Of a DNA stretch of 64,000 nt, positions 51,339 to 59,372 are shown piece by piece. Location: NCBI GenBank assembly GCA_964610745.1, contig CAZSYL010000002.1:1-64000 (forward strand), given 5' to 3'. The translations under genes and the position numbers were made by a program. Under the pieces are notes generated by a model, which searched no databases, was not told the DNA's origin, and was given only the letters and a program-made list of their open reading frames with translations. The DNA comes from SHLQ01 sp964610745 (lineage in GTDB: Bacteria > Actinomycetota > Acidimicrobiia > Acidimicrobiales > SHLQ01). The first letter of the stretch is position 1, and each line of letters opens with the position of its first letter.

Positions 51339-52175
51339 CTAACGACGCGATCCGCGCTTGCGGCGTCGGCGAATAATCATCTGATCGGACTGCTTCTTAT
51401 CTGAACGGGTACGCATTTCTGGCTTGCCCCAAGGGGAAACCGGATGGCGACCACCCGAGGTCTTACCTTCACCACCACCGTGGGGGTGATCGACCGGGTT
51501 CATGGCAACACCGCGTGTCTGGGGGCGAACGCCCTTCCAGCGGTTGCGGCCAGCCTTACCGATCTTGATGAGCTCGTGCTCGGCATTGCCAACAACACCA
51601 ACGGTTGCACGGCCATCGATTGGGACACGGCGCATTTCGGTGCTCGGGAGGCGGAGGATGGCATATGGACCGTCCTTTGCCACGAGCTGAACGCTCGATC
51701 CAGCCGAACGGCTGATCTTGCCGCCGCCACCTGGTGAGAGCTCGACGTTGTGCACCGTTGTACCGACCGGGATGTAGCGAAGCGGAAGGCTGTTTCCAGG
51801 CTTGATCTCGCTGCCTTGGCCGTTCTGCAGGACCTCGCCGACGCCGACACCTTCAGGGGCCAGAACGTAGGACTTGTGTCCGTCGTAGTAATGCAGGAGC
51901 AGGATGCGACAGTTGCGGTTCGGGTCGTACTCGACGGCCGCGACCTTTGCTGGAACGCCATCCTTGTTCCGACGGAAGTCGATCTTGCGATACTGCTTCT
52001 TGTGGCCGCCACCGCGGTGACGGCTGGTCTTGCGACCGTAACTGTTACGACCACCGGTGCGGGACTTGCTCTCGAGAAGTGACTTCTCGGGAGTTGTCTT
52101 GGTGATTTCGGAGAAGTCCGACGATGTCTGGAAACGACGTCCGGGACTTGTGGGCTTGCGCTTACGAAGAGCCAT
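51339..52175 (-). CDS. rplB: 50S ribosomal protein L2
   Basis: 278 residues, standard length; GRKTSRHRGGGHKKQYRKIDFRRNKDGVPAKV and the peptidyl-transferase-proximal GVAMNPVDHPHGGGEGKTSGGRHPVSPWGKP are invariant landmarks. ATG 52175, six bases after the rplW stop. Confidence 0.98.
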   Translation of the reverse strand: MALRKRKPTSPGRRFQTSSDFSEITKTTPEKSLLESKSRTGGRNSYGRKTSRHRGGGHKKQYRKIDFRRNKDGVPAKVAAVEYDPNRNCRILLLHYYDGHKSYVLAPEGVGVGEVLQNGQGSEIKPGNSLPLRYIPVGTTVHNVELSPGGGGKISRSAGSSVQLVAKDGPYAILRLPSTEMRRVPIDGRATVGVVGNAEHELIKIGKAGRNRWKGVRPQTRGVAMNPVDHPHGGGEGKTSGGRHPVSPWGKPEMRTRSDKKQSDQMIIRRRRKRGSRR

Positions 52176-52181
52176 GGATCA

Positions 52182-52475
52182 TCACACCTCGAACAGGTCG
52201 ATTTCGTAGCCATCGGCGAGCGTGACCATTGCTCGCTTGACATCTGAGCGCTTGCCGAACGTTCCGTTGCGGTTATTGCGCTTGCGCTTTCCCTTACGGT
52301 TCAGCGTGTTCACCTTGAGGACCTCGACTTCGAAAAGAGTCTCGACGGCCTTCTTGATCTCGGGCTTTGAAGCATCCGGAGCAACGGTGAAGGTGTAGAC
52401 GTTGTCTTCGAGCAGGGCATAGCTCTTCTCGGAAACAACGGGGGCGATGAGTACATCGCGGAGATCAACAGCCAT
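52182..52475 (-). CDS. rplW: 50S ribosomal protein L23
   Basis: 97 residues; LRDVLIAPVVSEKSYALLEDNVYTFTV and the hairpin VNTLNRKGKRKRNNRNGTFGKRSDVKRAMVTL at the tunnel exit, docking site for trigger factor and SRP. ATG 52475, three bases after the rplD stop. Confidence 0.97.
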   Translation of the reverse strand: MAVDLRDVLIAPVVSEKSYALLEDNVYTFTVAPDASKPEIKKAVETLFEVEVLKVNTLNRKGKRKRNNRNGTFGKRSDVKRAMVTLADGYEIDLFEV

Positions 52476-52478
52476 GTG

Positions 52479-53210
52479 TTACTCCTCCTCTTCGGTGGTT
52501 GCCGCCGACGCCGATGCGTCGTCTGCGGAAGTTTCAGCAGGTGCGGGTGCAGAGTCTTGACGAGCTGGAGCAGACTTCTTGGCCTTTGGCGCAGCGTCGG
52601 CGACAGGAAGAGCATCCTTGCTAAACACGACAGTGTCGGAGACGAGCACGTCGTAAGCATTCAGTTCGCCCGACGGCAGAACGTGAACGTTCTGGATGTT
52701 TCGGAAGCTGAGCGCAACGTTTGCGTCATCTTCGTGAAGCACCAAAAGGATGCGACCTTCGTTCGCGAGACCGAGATCGGCGATTGCCTTGGCAGCCTCG
52801 GCGGTCTTTGGCGTATCGAAGTTGAAAGAATCGACCACGACGACCTTGCCGTCAGCTGCACGATCGGACAATGCCGATGCGAGTGCGAGCTTGATCATCT
52901 TCTTTGGGGTCTTCTGGCTGTAGTCACGAGGCTTTGGGCCGTGAGCAATACCGCCGCCACGCCACTGCGGCGAGCGGATCGAACCCTGACGTGCTCGGCC
53001 GGTGCCCTTCTGACGCCATGGCTTTGCACCACCGCCACGCCGTTCGGCGCGGGTTTTCGTGGAGTGGGTTCCAGCACGACGAGCCGCGAGCTGTGCGGTA
53101 ACGACTTGGTGCATGACCGAGACGTTGGGCTCAATGCCGAAGAGGTGATCGGGCAGATCGGCGGTTCCCGCCTTCTTGCCCGCGACGGAGGTGACGTCGA
53201 CAGATGCCAT
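52479..53210 (-). CDS. rplD: 50S ribosomal protein L4 with acidic tail
   Basis: 243 residues. The tunnel loop KTRAERRGGGAKPWRQKGTGRARQGSIRSPQWRGGGIAHGP is conserved and the core ends near residue 208. The rest (KKSAPARQDSAPAPAETSAD, ending TTEEEE) is an Ala/Pro/Glu tail not found in most L4. ATG 53210 overlaps the rplC stop by one base. Confidence 0.96.
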   Translation of the reverse strand: MASVDVTSVAGKKAGTADLPDHLFGIEPNVSVMHQVVTAQLAARRAGTHSTKTRAERRGGGAKPWRQKGTGRARQGSIRSPQWRGGGIAHGPKPRDYSQKTPKKMIKLALASALSDRAADGKVVVVDSFNFDTPKTAEAAKAIADLGLANEGRILLVLHEDDANVALSFRNIQNVHVLPSGELNAYDVLVSDTVVFSKDALPVADAAPKAKKSAPARQDSAPAPAETSADDASASAATTEEEE

Positions 53211-53854
53211 TAGTTCGCTCCCTGCTTCTTCGCTGCGTTGCGAAGCAACACCGTGCCGCCCTTTGGGCCGGGCACATTGCCTTTCACGAGGATCAGGTTC
53301 TCCTCAGCGTTGGCTTCGACGACGGTGAGGTTCTGCGTGGTGACCTTGATGCCACCGCTGCGTCCAGCCATCTTCTTGCCCTTGAAGATGCGACCGGGCG
53401 TTGCGCACTGGCCGACAGATCCGGGCATGCGGTGCACTCGGTGTGCACCGTGGCTGGCTCGTTGGCCCTTGAAGTTGTGACGCTTCATGACGCCGGTGAA
53501 TCCCTGGCCCTTGCTGACGCCGGTTGCGTCGACGAGTTCGCCTTCGGCAAGAACGTCGGCGCCAATTTCCTGGCCAATGGTGAATTCGCTGACATCGTCA
53601 AGGCGAAGCTCGACGAGCTTCCTGCCTGGATCGACGCCGGCTTTTTCGTACTGGCCGATAGCGGGCTTGGTGAGTCGATGTTCTTTCTGGGTGCCGACTG
53701 CGACCTGAACAGCGGAGTAGCCGTCGGTCTCAGGATGCTTGATCTGCACAATGCGGCATGGCGTGACCTTCAGGACAGTCACGGGGACGACCTTGTCGTC
53801 TCGCCAGACCTGCGTCATTCCCAGTTTTTCACCAACGATGGCTTTGGTGGCCAT
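53210..53854 (-). CDS. rplC: 50S ribosomal protein L3
   Basis: 214 residues; AIVGEKLGMTQVWRDDKVVPVTVLK at the start and KGQGFTGVMKRHNFKGQRASHG, then GMAGRSGGIKVTTQNL-like residues KMAGRSGGIKVTTQNLTVVEA. It is the first gene of the ribosomal run here; rpsJ, usually directly upstream, is absent. ATG 53854 has AGGAATGAG upstream. Confidence 0.97.
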   Translation of the reverse strand: MATKAIVGEKLGMTQVWRDDKVVPVTVLKVTPCRIVQIKHPETDGYSAVQVAVGTQKEHRLTKPAIGQYEKAGVDPGRKLVELRLDDVSEFTIGQEIGADVLAEGELVDATGVSKGQGFTGVMKRHNFKGQRASHGAHRVHRMPGSVGQCATPGRIFKGKKMAGRSGGIKVTTQNLTVVEANAEENLILVKGNVPGPKGGTVLLRNAAKKQGAN

Positions 53855-53941
53855 GGTTTCTCATTCCTTTGGGCTCTGAATCGAGCCTTGGTGTGAAAGT
53901 TCGTACGGTTTGGCTCATGGGGGTTAACCCACTCACGCGAA

Positions 53942-53971
53942 CGCTCCGCATTGGCAGGGCCAAGCGGAGCG
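53942..53971 (-). promoter_or_regulatory. Leader hairpin upstream of rplC
   Basis: CGCTCCGC-A-TTGG (53942-53954) pairs with CCAA-GCGGAGCG (53960-53971), twelve pairs with one bulge and a five-base loop, about 90 bases before rplC. No T run follows, so it is more likely a leader structure than a terminator. E. coli L4 regulates its operon through the leader; whether that applies here is unknown. No gene is seen in 53855-54343. Confidence 0.4.
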
Positions 53972-54106
53972 AAGTTTCGGTTTTGCTCACTGGTTTCCGG
54001 AGGCCTGGTGAGACGTCGATTGTGTTCTGAGAGACTCAGTTGTCCGGCTGTCGAAAGCGGTTTCACCGGGGTGATCCCACGCCGACGTCGAACGCACAGC
54101 TCGGTA

Positions 54107-54135
54107 ACTCTAACCACGTTGGCTAAAAGCACCAA
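54107..54135 (-). promoter_or_regulatory. Candidate promoter of the rplC-rplO operon
   Basis: On the minus strand TTGGTG (54135-54130) and TAGAGT (54112-54107) are separated by 17 bases, a good sigma-70-like pair. Transcription would begin near 54100, giving a leader of about 245 nt before rplC. Confidence 0.4.
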
Positions 54136-54162
54136 CTCCATACGCGACCAATACCTGTTTCC

Positions 54163-54176
54163 GTGCCGCGCGGCAC
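54163..54176. repeat. 14-bp perfect palindrome between divergent transcription units
   Basis: GTGCCGCGCGGCAC is its own reverse complement; flanking CC/GG adds partial symmetry. It lies about 28 bases upstream of the candidate rplC promoter and 168 bases before the plus-strand gene at 54344. It could be a regulator site; nothing else supports a role. Confidence 0.35.
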
Positions 54177-54343
54177 ACGGGGCTACCGTTCAGGCTCTTC
54201 CCAGCCACTTCTACAGAATTTTGTCGGATCGAGCGCGCTATGCGCGTTCAGACATGCTCCGGGGCTGGATAAGCGATTCTGCTCACTCGGGCTGGGTGCG
54301 GTGACTCATGTACCAGTCCCAAATCGATTCGTATTCTCGGTTC

Positions 54344-54973
54344 ATGGACACCAACAACGGCGTTAGATATGGAGAATTCGGCGAGACTCAGCCGCCACAA
54401 ACGCTGACCCAGAAAGCATGGGATGCAGCGAACGTTCGGGCGCTATCCCGGCAGGGTCGGGCAAGGACTCTCATCGTCGAGCACCGCGACAACTACATCG
54501 TTCAGCTGCCCACCCCTGGCCAGCCCCGCACCGTTATCGAAGACGCTGTTGTGGACGATGTTGTTGATGAGGATTTTCAAGACGCCGATCCGGCTCGCCC
54601 AGAGACGGTGAAGGCCACCGGCCGTTTCGCTCATGCAAACGAGGTACGCGAACGAGTCGAGGCCTCAGAATTCCTGAGCAGCCAGCTCACGCTCCCGCCG
54701 GAGCCCCTTTGGTCGAGCGAAGCAGAAATGACGATCGCCGCTGTCCCGACGTCGAAACCACCATCTAGCAGCTGTTGGGACGAGCCCGTCGATTGGTCCG
54801 AATGTGTGGAAAGCCCGTCCTCGAGTGGCGACACGGTGATCACACTCAACGACCTCCGCGAACGTGAGATCGATCTTCGAGGCGGACAGGTTCTGCTCGA
54901 CGGACAGCCTCGACCAAAGTCCATCGCCCGGCTGCGCCTCGCCTACTCGAACGATCATCACCAAACCGTGTGA
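54344..54973 (+). CDS. Hypothetical protein
   Basis: A 209-residue protein I do not recognise. It is hydrophilic, without signal peptide or membrane helix. An N-terminal basic segment (TQKAWDAANVRALSRQGRARTLIVEHRDN) precedes an acidic stretch VIEDAVVDDVVDEDFQDAD. A Ser/Pro-rich middle has two cysteines (SSSCWDEPVDWSECVES). The C-terminal ~30 residues (LNDLREREIDLRGGQVLLDGQPRP) look ordered. ATG 54344 is chosen; ATG 54308 is in frame and neither has a strong ribosome site. It stands between the ribosomal operon and the binding-protein gene. Confidence 0.55.
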   Translation: MDTNNGVRYGEFGETQPPQTLTQKAWDAANVRALSRQGRARTLIVEHRDNYIVQLPTPGQPRTVIEDAVVDDVVDEDFQDADPARPETVKATGRFAHANEVRERVEASEFLSSQLTLPPEPLWSSEAEMTIAAVPTSKPPSSSCWDEPVDWSECVESPSSSGDTVITLNDLREREIDLRGGQVLLDGQPRPKSIARLRLAYSNDHHQTV

Positions 54974-55110
54974 AGCGACGCTTCTAATCGCTGATAACGC
55001 TTTTCGTCAGCCTTCGTGGTTTTAAAGCACAACCCTTAATATCGCTGGTTCTTGATTGAGTATCACACCGGCTAGCATTGCCTGCCGGGTGCGTTTGATA
55101 CGCGCCATGT

Positions 55111-55126
55111 CTGACCAGCCGGTCAG
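55111..55126 (+). promoter_or_regulatory. Palindromic site upstream of the binding-protein gene
   Basis: CTGACC-AGCC-GGTCAG forms a 6-bp inverted repeat 34 bases before the lipoprotein start, where a repressor would overlap promoter or leader. The form resembles TetR-type operators. No regulator gene is adjacent. Confidence 0.35.
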
Positions 55127-55159
55127 AATAGACGCACTGAACCAAGGGTTACGTTCGCC

Positions 55160-56308
55160 ATGATTACGGGCAAATTCTCACGACCGCGCTGGACCGCGTT
55201 CCTACTCATACTCAGCCTCGTCGCAGCCGCGTGCGGTTCGAGCGAGACCACCGCAGACGATGGCACCGGCGAAGTCGATGCCGGCGACTGGGATGCCGTG
55301 CTCGCCGAGGCCGATGGCCAAACCGTCCAGCTGTGGATGTGGGGTGGCGACTCCGTGCTCAACAGCTATATCGAGGACACGGTCGCTCCAATCGTTGCTG
55401 AATCGGGAGTCACCCTCGAACAGGTTCGCATCGATGCGACCTCCGATGGCATCGACCGAATCGTCTCTGAGGCCGAGGCAGGAACCGAAGACGGCGCCGT
55501 CGACCTGATCTGGGTGAACGGAAGCAACTTCTCCCAGGCCAAGGACGCGGGATTGTGGGCAAACGACTGGGTCTCCGGGCTGCCAAACGCGTCACTGCTC
55601 GACGCTGACGATCCAACACTGTTCAACGACTTCGGTGTTCCAACAGACGGACAGGAAGCGCCGTGGAGCCGAGCAGCGTTCACCTTTGCCTTCGATTCGG
55701 CGAACATCGACAATCCTCCGGCCACCTTTGAAGAGCTCGGCGAATGGGTTGCTGCGAACCCGGGTCGCTTCACCTACCCGGCTCCACCTGACTTCACCGG
55801 TTCGGCATTCGTTCGTCAGGCTGTCCAGGCCCTCGGCGAAGAAGAAGCGTTCGCTCTGCTCGCAGAAATGCAGCCGAACCTGTGGAACGGCGGCGAGAAT
55901 CCCGTCGATGAAGCAGAACTCAACACCCTGTTCGGCAACGGCGAAGTCGACATTGCCATGAGCTACAACCCGAACTTCGTCCAGGTCAACGTCGACCAGG
56001 GCATCTTTTCGGGCGACACCCGCCCATACATCTTCGAAGGCGGAACCCTCCAGAACGTGAGCTTCCTCGCCATGCCCGCAAACGCCGGCTCATCGGCGGG
56101 TGCTCGGGTCGTCATGAACGCGATGCTCAGCGCTGAACTGCAGGCTGAGAAGCTAAATCAGGTCGGCGTTCCGGCAGTCGTCGATATCGGCGACGTTGCC
56201 GAGGCATCGGACTTCCGCCTGACCGATTTCGGCGCACCGCTCGAAGAGCTCCCCGCCGATCAGGTGCCAGTTCTCGACGAGCGCTGGCGCGGCGAAGTAC
56301 TGCGATAA
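55160..56308 (+). CDS. ABC transporter substrate-binding lipoprotein (YnjB-like)
   Basis: A 382-residue binding protein. A signal peptide with lipobox (LVAAAC, Cys25) anchors it outside the membrane. An acidic linker is followed by TVQLWMWGGDSVLNSYIEDTVAPIV, DLIWVNGSNFSQAKDAGLW, PWSRAAFTFAFDS, IAMSYNPNFVQ and LPADQVPVLDERWR, matching the YnjB family of putative ABC binding proteins. The ligand is unknown. In E. coli ynjB lies with ynjC (permease) and ynjD (ATPase); here two permease genes lie 2.3 kb downstream. The stop codon lies in the first of several short hairpin repeats. Confidence 0.82.
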   Translation: MITGKFSRPRWTAFLLILSLVAAACGSSETTADDGTGEVDAGDWDAVLAEADGQTVQLWMWGGDSVLNSYIEDTVAPIVAESGVTLEQVRIDATSDGIDRIVSEAEAGTEDGAVDLIWVNGSNFSQAKDAGLWANDWVSGLPNASLLDADDPTLFNDFGVPTDGQEAPWSRAAFTFAFDSANIDNPPATFEELGEWVAANPGRFTYPAPPDFTGSAFVRQAVQALGEEEAFALLAEMQPNLWNGGENPVDEAELNTLFGNGEVDIAMSYNPNFVQVNVDQGIFSGDTRPYIFEGGTLQNVSFLAMPANAGSSAGARVVMNAMLSAELQAEKLNQVGVPAVVDIGDVAEASDFRLTDFGAPLEELPADQVPVLDERWRGEVLR

Positions 56309-56352
56309 CGCAGCGAAGCACTGCGGTAACGCAGCGAACAAACTGCGATACC
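56300..56352 (+). repeat. Three short repeats of CTGCGATAAC, two with hairpins
   Basis: CTGCGATAAC (56300), CTGCGGTAAC (56321) and CTGCGATACC (56343) recur at 21-22 base spacing. The first two continue into CGCAG, giving five-base-pair hairpins with a four-base loop, followed by CGAA. The first contains the TAA stop of the binding-protein gene. They could stabilise or attenuate the mRNA before the flavoprotein gene. Confidence 0.65.
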
Positions 56353-56395
56353 GAACCTAGAACGCGATCACTACCCCATCTTTCCGGAGAGAACC

Positions 56396-57844
56396 ATGGC
56401 ACAAGCGACCAACAGCTCAAACGACGAGGTCATCGATCTCGTAATCATCGGCGGCGGCAGCGCTGGCCTAATCGCGGCCAAGGGCGCCGGCCAGGTCAAC
56501 GCATCGGTTGTCATGGTCGAGCCAAACCCGCCCGGCGGTGATTGCCTCTGGACCGGCTGCGTGCCGAGCAAGCGGATCCTCTCGGCTGCCCACGCCGCTC
56601 ACGTGATGCGCACCGCATCGAAGCACGGCATTACGAGTGTGGAGCCGCAGATCGATTTCACCGCCGTCATGCAGACCGTCCGAGACTCTCAAGACCATAT
56701 CTCGCATCATGATTCGGTCGAGACGCTCGAGTCTTATGGCGTCGAGGTCATCCCCGAGCGGGGCGAGTTTGTTGGCGAGGGTCGAATCAAAGCGGGCGAC
56801 CGCATCCTGCGCTATCGCAAAGCAATGATCGCCACGGGCGCCACCCCGGTCGTGCCGGGTATCCCCGGCCTTCGAGAGGCCTCCCCTATTACTTCGGACT
56901 CGATCTGGGAACTCGAGTCACTTCCCGAGCGCATGGTCGTTATCGGTGGCGGTGCAATCGGAAGCGAGCTCGGACAGGCGTTCGGCCGTCTGGGGTCGAA
57001 GGTGACACTCGTCGAAGCTGCCCCACGCATCCTTCCAATGGTCGGCGAACAGGTCGCGGAGGTCGTTGGCGCACAGATGCGTTCCGAAGGCATGACCGTC
57101 CTCGAAGGTGCCAAGGTCACCGGCGTCGAAGGAAGCACCACCGACGGAACAGCTGTGGTGATCGTCGACGATGAAACCCGCGTCCCTTGCGACCAGATTC
57201 TCGTGGCGGTAGGTCGCCGGCCAAACACTGCCGATATGGGCCTGTCGTCGGTCGGCGTCGATCTCGACGAACGTGGACATGTACTCATCAGCGACACGCT
57301 GCAGAGCACCAACCAACACATTTATGCCGGTGGCGACGTCGTAGGCAAGATGCCCTTCACCCACACCGCTGGACACCATGGCGCGGCCGTTGTCATGAAC
57401 GCGTTATTCAAGATCCCCCGAAAGTTCGATCACTCCAAGATCCCGTTTGCCATCTTCTGCGACCCTGAGGTTGCCAGCGTCGGCATGATCGAAGGTGACG
57501 AGGTCGAGACACACCACTTCGACTACGACCAGCTTGATCGAGCAGTCACAAGCGGTAGCCCCCAAGGGTTCATCGACCTGTTTACCAAGAAGGGCAAAAT
57601 CGTTGGAGCGACCGTCGTTGGCCATTCTGCGGGCGAGACGATCAACGAGCTAACCGCCCGGGTCAACGCGGGGGCAAAGCTCCGGACCGTGGCATCGATG
57701 GTGCGCCCCTACCCCACCTACGGTGAGGCGATCGCAAAGGCCGCGAACATCACACTCGGCGACGAGCTCTTCAACGATCGGAACAAAAAGGTCGCAGGCA
57801 AGGTCCTCGAATTTCTCGGCAAGTTCGATTCGCCGGACGACTGA
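56396..57844 (+). CDS. Pyridine nucleotide-disulfide oxidoreductase (mercuric reductase-like)
   Basis: A 482-residue FAD flavoprotein. LVIIGGGSAGLIAAKGA binds FAD, the redox pair is C50/C55 in GGDCLWTGCVPSK, MVVIGGGAIGSELGQAFGRLG binds NAD(P)H, IYAGGDVVG is the second FAD motif. The C-terminal RPYPTYGEAI has Tyr where dihydrolipoamide dehydrogenase has the catalytic His, as in MerA-like enzymes. There is no N-terminal heavy-metal domain and no C-terminal CC pair, so mercury reduction is unlikely. The true substrate is unknown. ATG 56396 has GGAGAG upstream. Such flavoproteins often accompany or are fused to TVP38 proteins; one is encoded at 60178. Confidence 0.85.
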   Translation: MAQATNSSNDEVIDLVIIGGGSAGLIAAKGAGQVNASVVMVEPNPPGGDCLWTGCVPSKRILSAAHAAHVMRTASKHGITSVEPQIDFTAVMQTVRDSQDHISHHDSVETLESYGVEVIPERGEFVGEGRIKAGDRILRYRKAMIATGATPVVPGIPGLREASPITSDSIWELESLPERMVVIGGGAIGSELGQAFGRLGSKVTLVEAAPRILPMVGEQVAEVVGAQMRSEGMTVLEGAKVTGVEGSTTDGTAVVIVDDETRVPCDQILVAVGRRPNTADMGLSSVGVDLDERGHVLISDTLQSTNQHIYAGGDVVGKMPFTHTAGHHGAAVVMNALFKIPRKFDHSKIPFAIFCDPEVASVGMIEGDEVETHHFDYDQLDRAVTSGSPQGFIDLFTKKGKIVGATVVGHSAGETINELTARVNAGAKLRTVASMVRPYPTYGEAIAKAANITLGDELFNDRNKKVAGKVLEFLGKFDSPDD

Positions 57845-57890
57845 CGCCATCGGCGGCAGGTCTCAACGTCCAACCGTGGTGAACGCCGGG

Positions 57891-58559
57891 TTAGCCGAGA
57901 CGAGCTCGGCGGCGCAGTTCGTCGCGAAGGTCGGTCAGCGTCATCTCGCTGAGCCCGATCACGATGTACGAGAAGCGCTGAATGATGCTGATGCTGACAA
58001 TGATGGCCCACAGCCACATCAACGGCACGGTGAAGTCTCGCGCGATGAGGATGACCGACATAGCAACGATCGTCTCGGTTCCTTCCGCCAGACCGGCCGG
58101 GAAGTTGAGGCTGCGTTCGTCTCCAGCGTGATCGGTCCCCTCTTCGGAGACTGCATTCTCGGCAACGAGACTCGACCAGGCGAGAAACGCTGCACCGTTC
58201 AGGTAGTAGGCCAGAAACACGAACAACGCGGCGACACGGGCTTCTGGTACGGCCCAACCAATCGCGACCACCATGGCGCCATAGATCGCGAAGTCGGCCA
58301 TGATATCGAGGAAGCCACCGAGGCGGGTTGGACCGACTCGGCGTGCAACCGACCCGTCAAGACCATCGATAAGGCGGTTGAGCAACCACATGCCAAGAGC
58401 AAGCCACCAGCGATCCGCAACGATCGCGACACACGCGCCGACACCGATCAGAAACCCCGTACCGGTGAGCGTGTTCGGTTGGACGCCACGGCTCGCGATC
58501 GCTGCCGCCACGCGATCGAGAGGGTGATTTAGGCGTTGACGAACCGACGCATCAAACAT
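57891..58559 (-). CDS. CDP-alcohol phosphatidyltransferase family protein (YnjF-like)
   Basis: A 222-residue membrane enzyme of the CDP-alcohol phosphatidyltransferase superfamily. The catalytic motif is complete: D65, D68-G69, A72-R73, G81, D85, D89 in LIDGLDGSVARRVG...GGFLDIMAD. Six hydrophobic helices are visible. It transfers a phosphatidyl group from CDP-diacylglycerol to an unknown alcohol. It matches YnjF better than PgsA or PssA. ATG 58559 has AAGGA upstream. It is divergent from, and nearly touches, the first permease gene. Confidence 0.83.
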   Translation of the reverse strand: MFDASVRQRLNHPLDRVAAAIASRGVQPNTLTGTGFLIGVGACVAIVADRWWLALGMWLLNRLIDGLDGSVARRVGPTRLGGFLDIMADFAIYGAMVVAIGWAVPEARVAALFVFLAYYLNGAAFLAWSSLVAENAVSEEGTDHAGDERSLNFPAGLAEGTETIVAMSVILIARDFTVPLMWLWAIIVSISIIQRFSYIVIGLSEMTLTDLRDELRRRARLG

Positions 58560-58577
58560 TTGCGTTCCTTGTTGGGC

Positions 58578-59372
58578 ATGCTCCCGGCCGTTGTTCTGGT
58601 CGGCGGACTGAGCATTGCAGCTTTGGCTGGCGTTACTTCAGCATCGCTTCGTCCAAACGCGGTGCTAGGAGGAGCGTACGGCACCGATGCATGGGTCCGA
58701 CTACTTGATGATCCGATCTTTGTCGAAGCATTAATCTTTACAATCCGTGCCGCGGTGCTGTCCACACTCCTATCGGTGGCCATTTCCATACCCTTAGCCT
58801 TTGCCCTGCGGCGACACAGCGGCGTCACTCGCGCACTGGTCGGGGCGCCAATTCCCATACCGCACTTGGTCACGGCCTCGCTCGTTGTTCTTTGGCTTGG
58901 GCCCGGCGGGCTAGCGGACCGGGCGTTCTTCACGCTCCCGATCGTCCGAGATTCACTTGGCTTAGGTGTGGTGTTGGTCTATGTGTTGAAGGAAGTGCCG
59001 TTCCTCACCATGTTGATCCTCGCGTCCCTCGGAGAGGAAGACGAGTCTCGAGAGGAGGCAGCTCGAACGCTCTCGCCGAGCCGATGGGCGCGCTGGCGCG
59101 GCGTGTTACTACCCCAACTTCGTCGGCCACTCACACTCGGTTCGCTCGTCGTTGCCGCATTCGTGATCGGCAGTACCGAAGTGCCATTGGTCGTTGGACC
59201 ACTTACACCTGATGTGTTGACCACCTGGTCGATCAACGTCGTGCGAATTCGAGGGCCGATCGCTCGCGCCGATGCCGCCGCAGGCCTTGTCGTCAGCTCA
59301 GCGCTGGTCATCGTGCTCGCGCTCATCATGATTTGGTTCGCAATGCGGGGCCGTTCGAGGAGACCGACGTGA
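58578..59372 (+). CDS. ABC transporter permease (YnjC N-terminal-half-like)
   Basis: A ~264-residue inner-membrane permease. FTIRAAVLSTLLSVAISIPLAFALRRH, LVGAPIPIPHLVTASLVVLWLG and the cytoplasmic loop EEAARTLSPSRWARWRGVLLPQLRRPL (EAA-type) mark an ABC membrane subunit of the thiosulfate/iron/putrescine superfamily. E. coli YnjC is one fused protein of about 510 aa; here two genes carry the halves. ATG 58578 is chosen to avoid the divergent gene; TTG starts at 58536 and 58560 are in frame. GTGA overlap couples it to the second permease. Confidence 0.78.
   Translation: MLPAVVLVGGLSIAALAGVTSASLRPNAVLGGAYGTDAWVRLLDDPIFVEALIFTIRAAVLSTLLSVAISIPLAFALRRHSGVTRALVGAPIPIPHLVTASLVVLWLGPGGLADRAFFTLPIVRDSLGLGVVLVYVLKEVPFLTMLILASLGEEDESREEAARTLSPSRWARWRGVLLPQLRRPLTLGSLVVAAFVIGSTEVPLVVGPLTPDVLTTWSINVVRIRGPIARADAAAGLVVSSALVIVLALIMIWFAMRGRSRRPT

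Noticed and set aside
53815..54141. Possible rpsJ upstream of rplC
   Set aside because: The translated product shows no S10 features, and no other frame in 53855-54343 does.
56396..57844. Mercuric reductase (merA)
   Set aside because: No N-terminal metal-binding domain, no C-terminal cysteine pair and no mer genes nearby; it is only a MerA-like flavoprotein.
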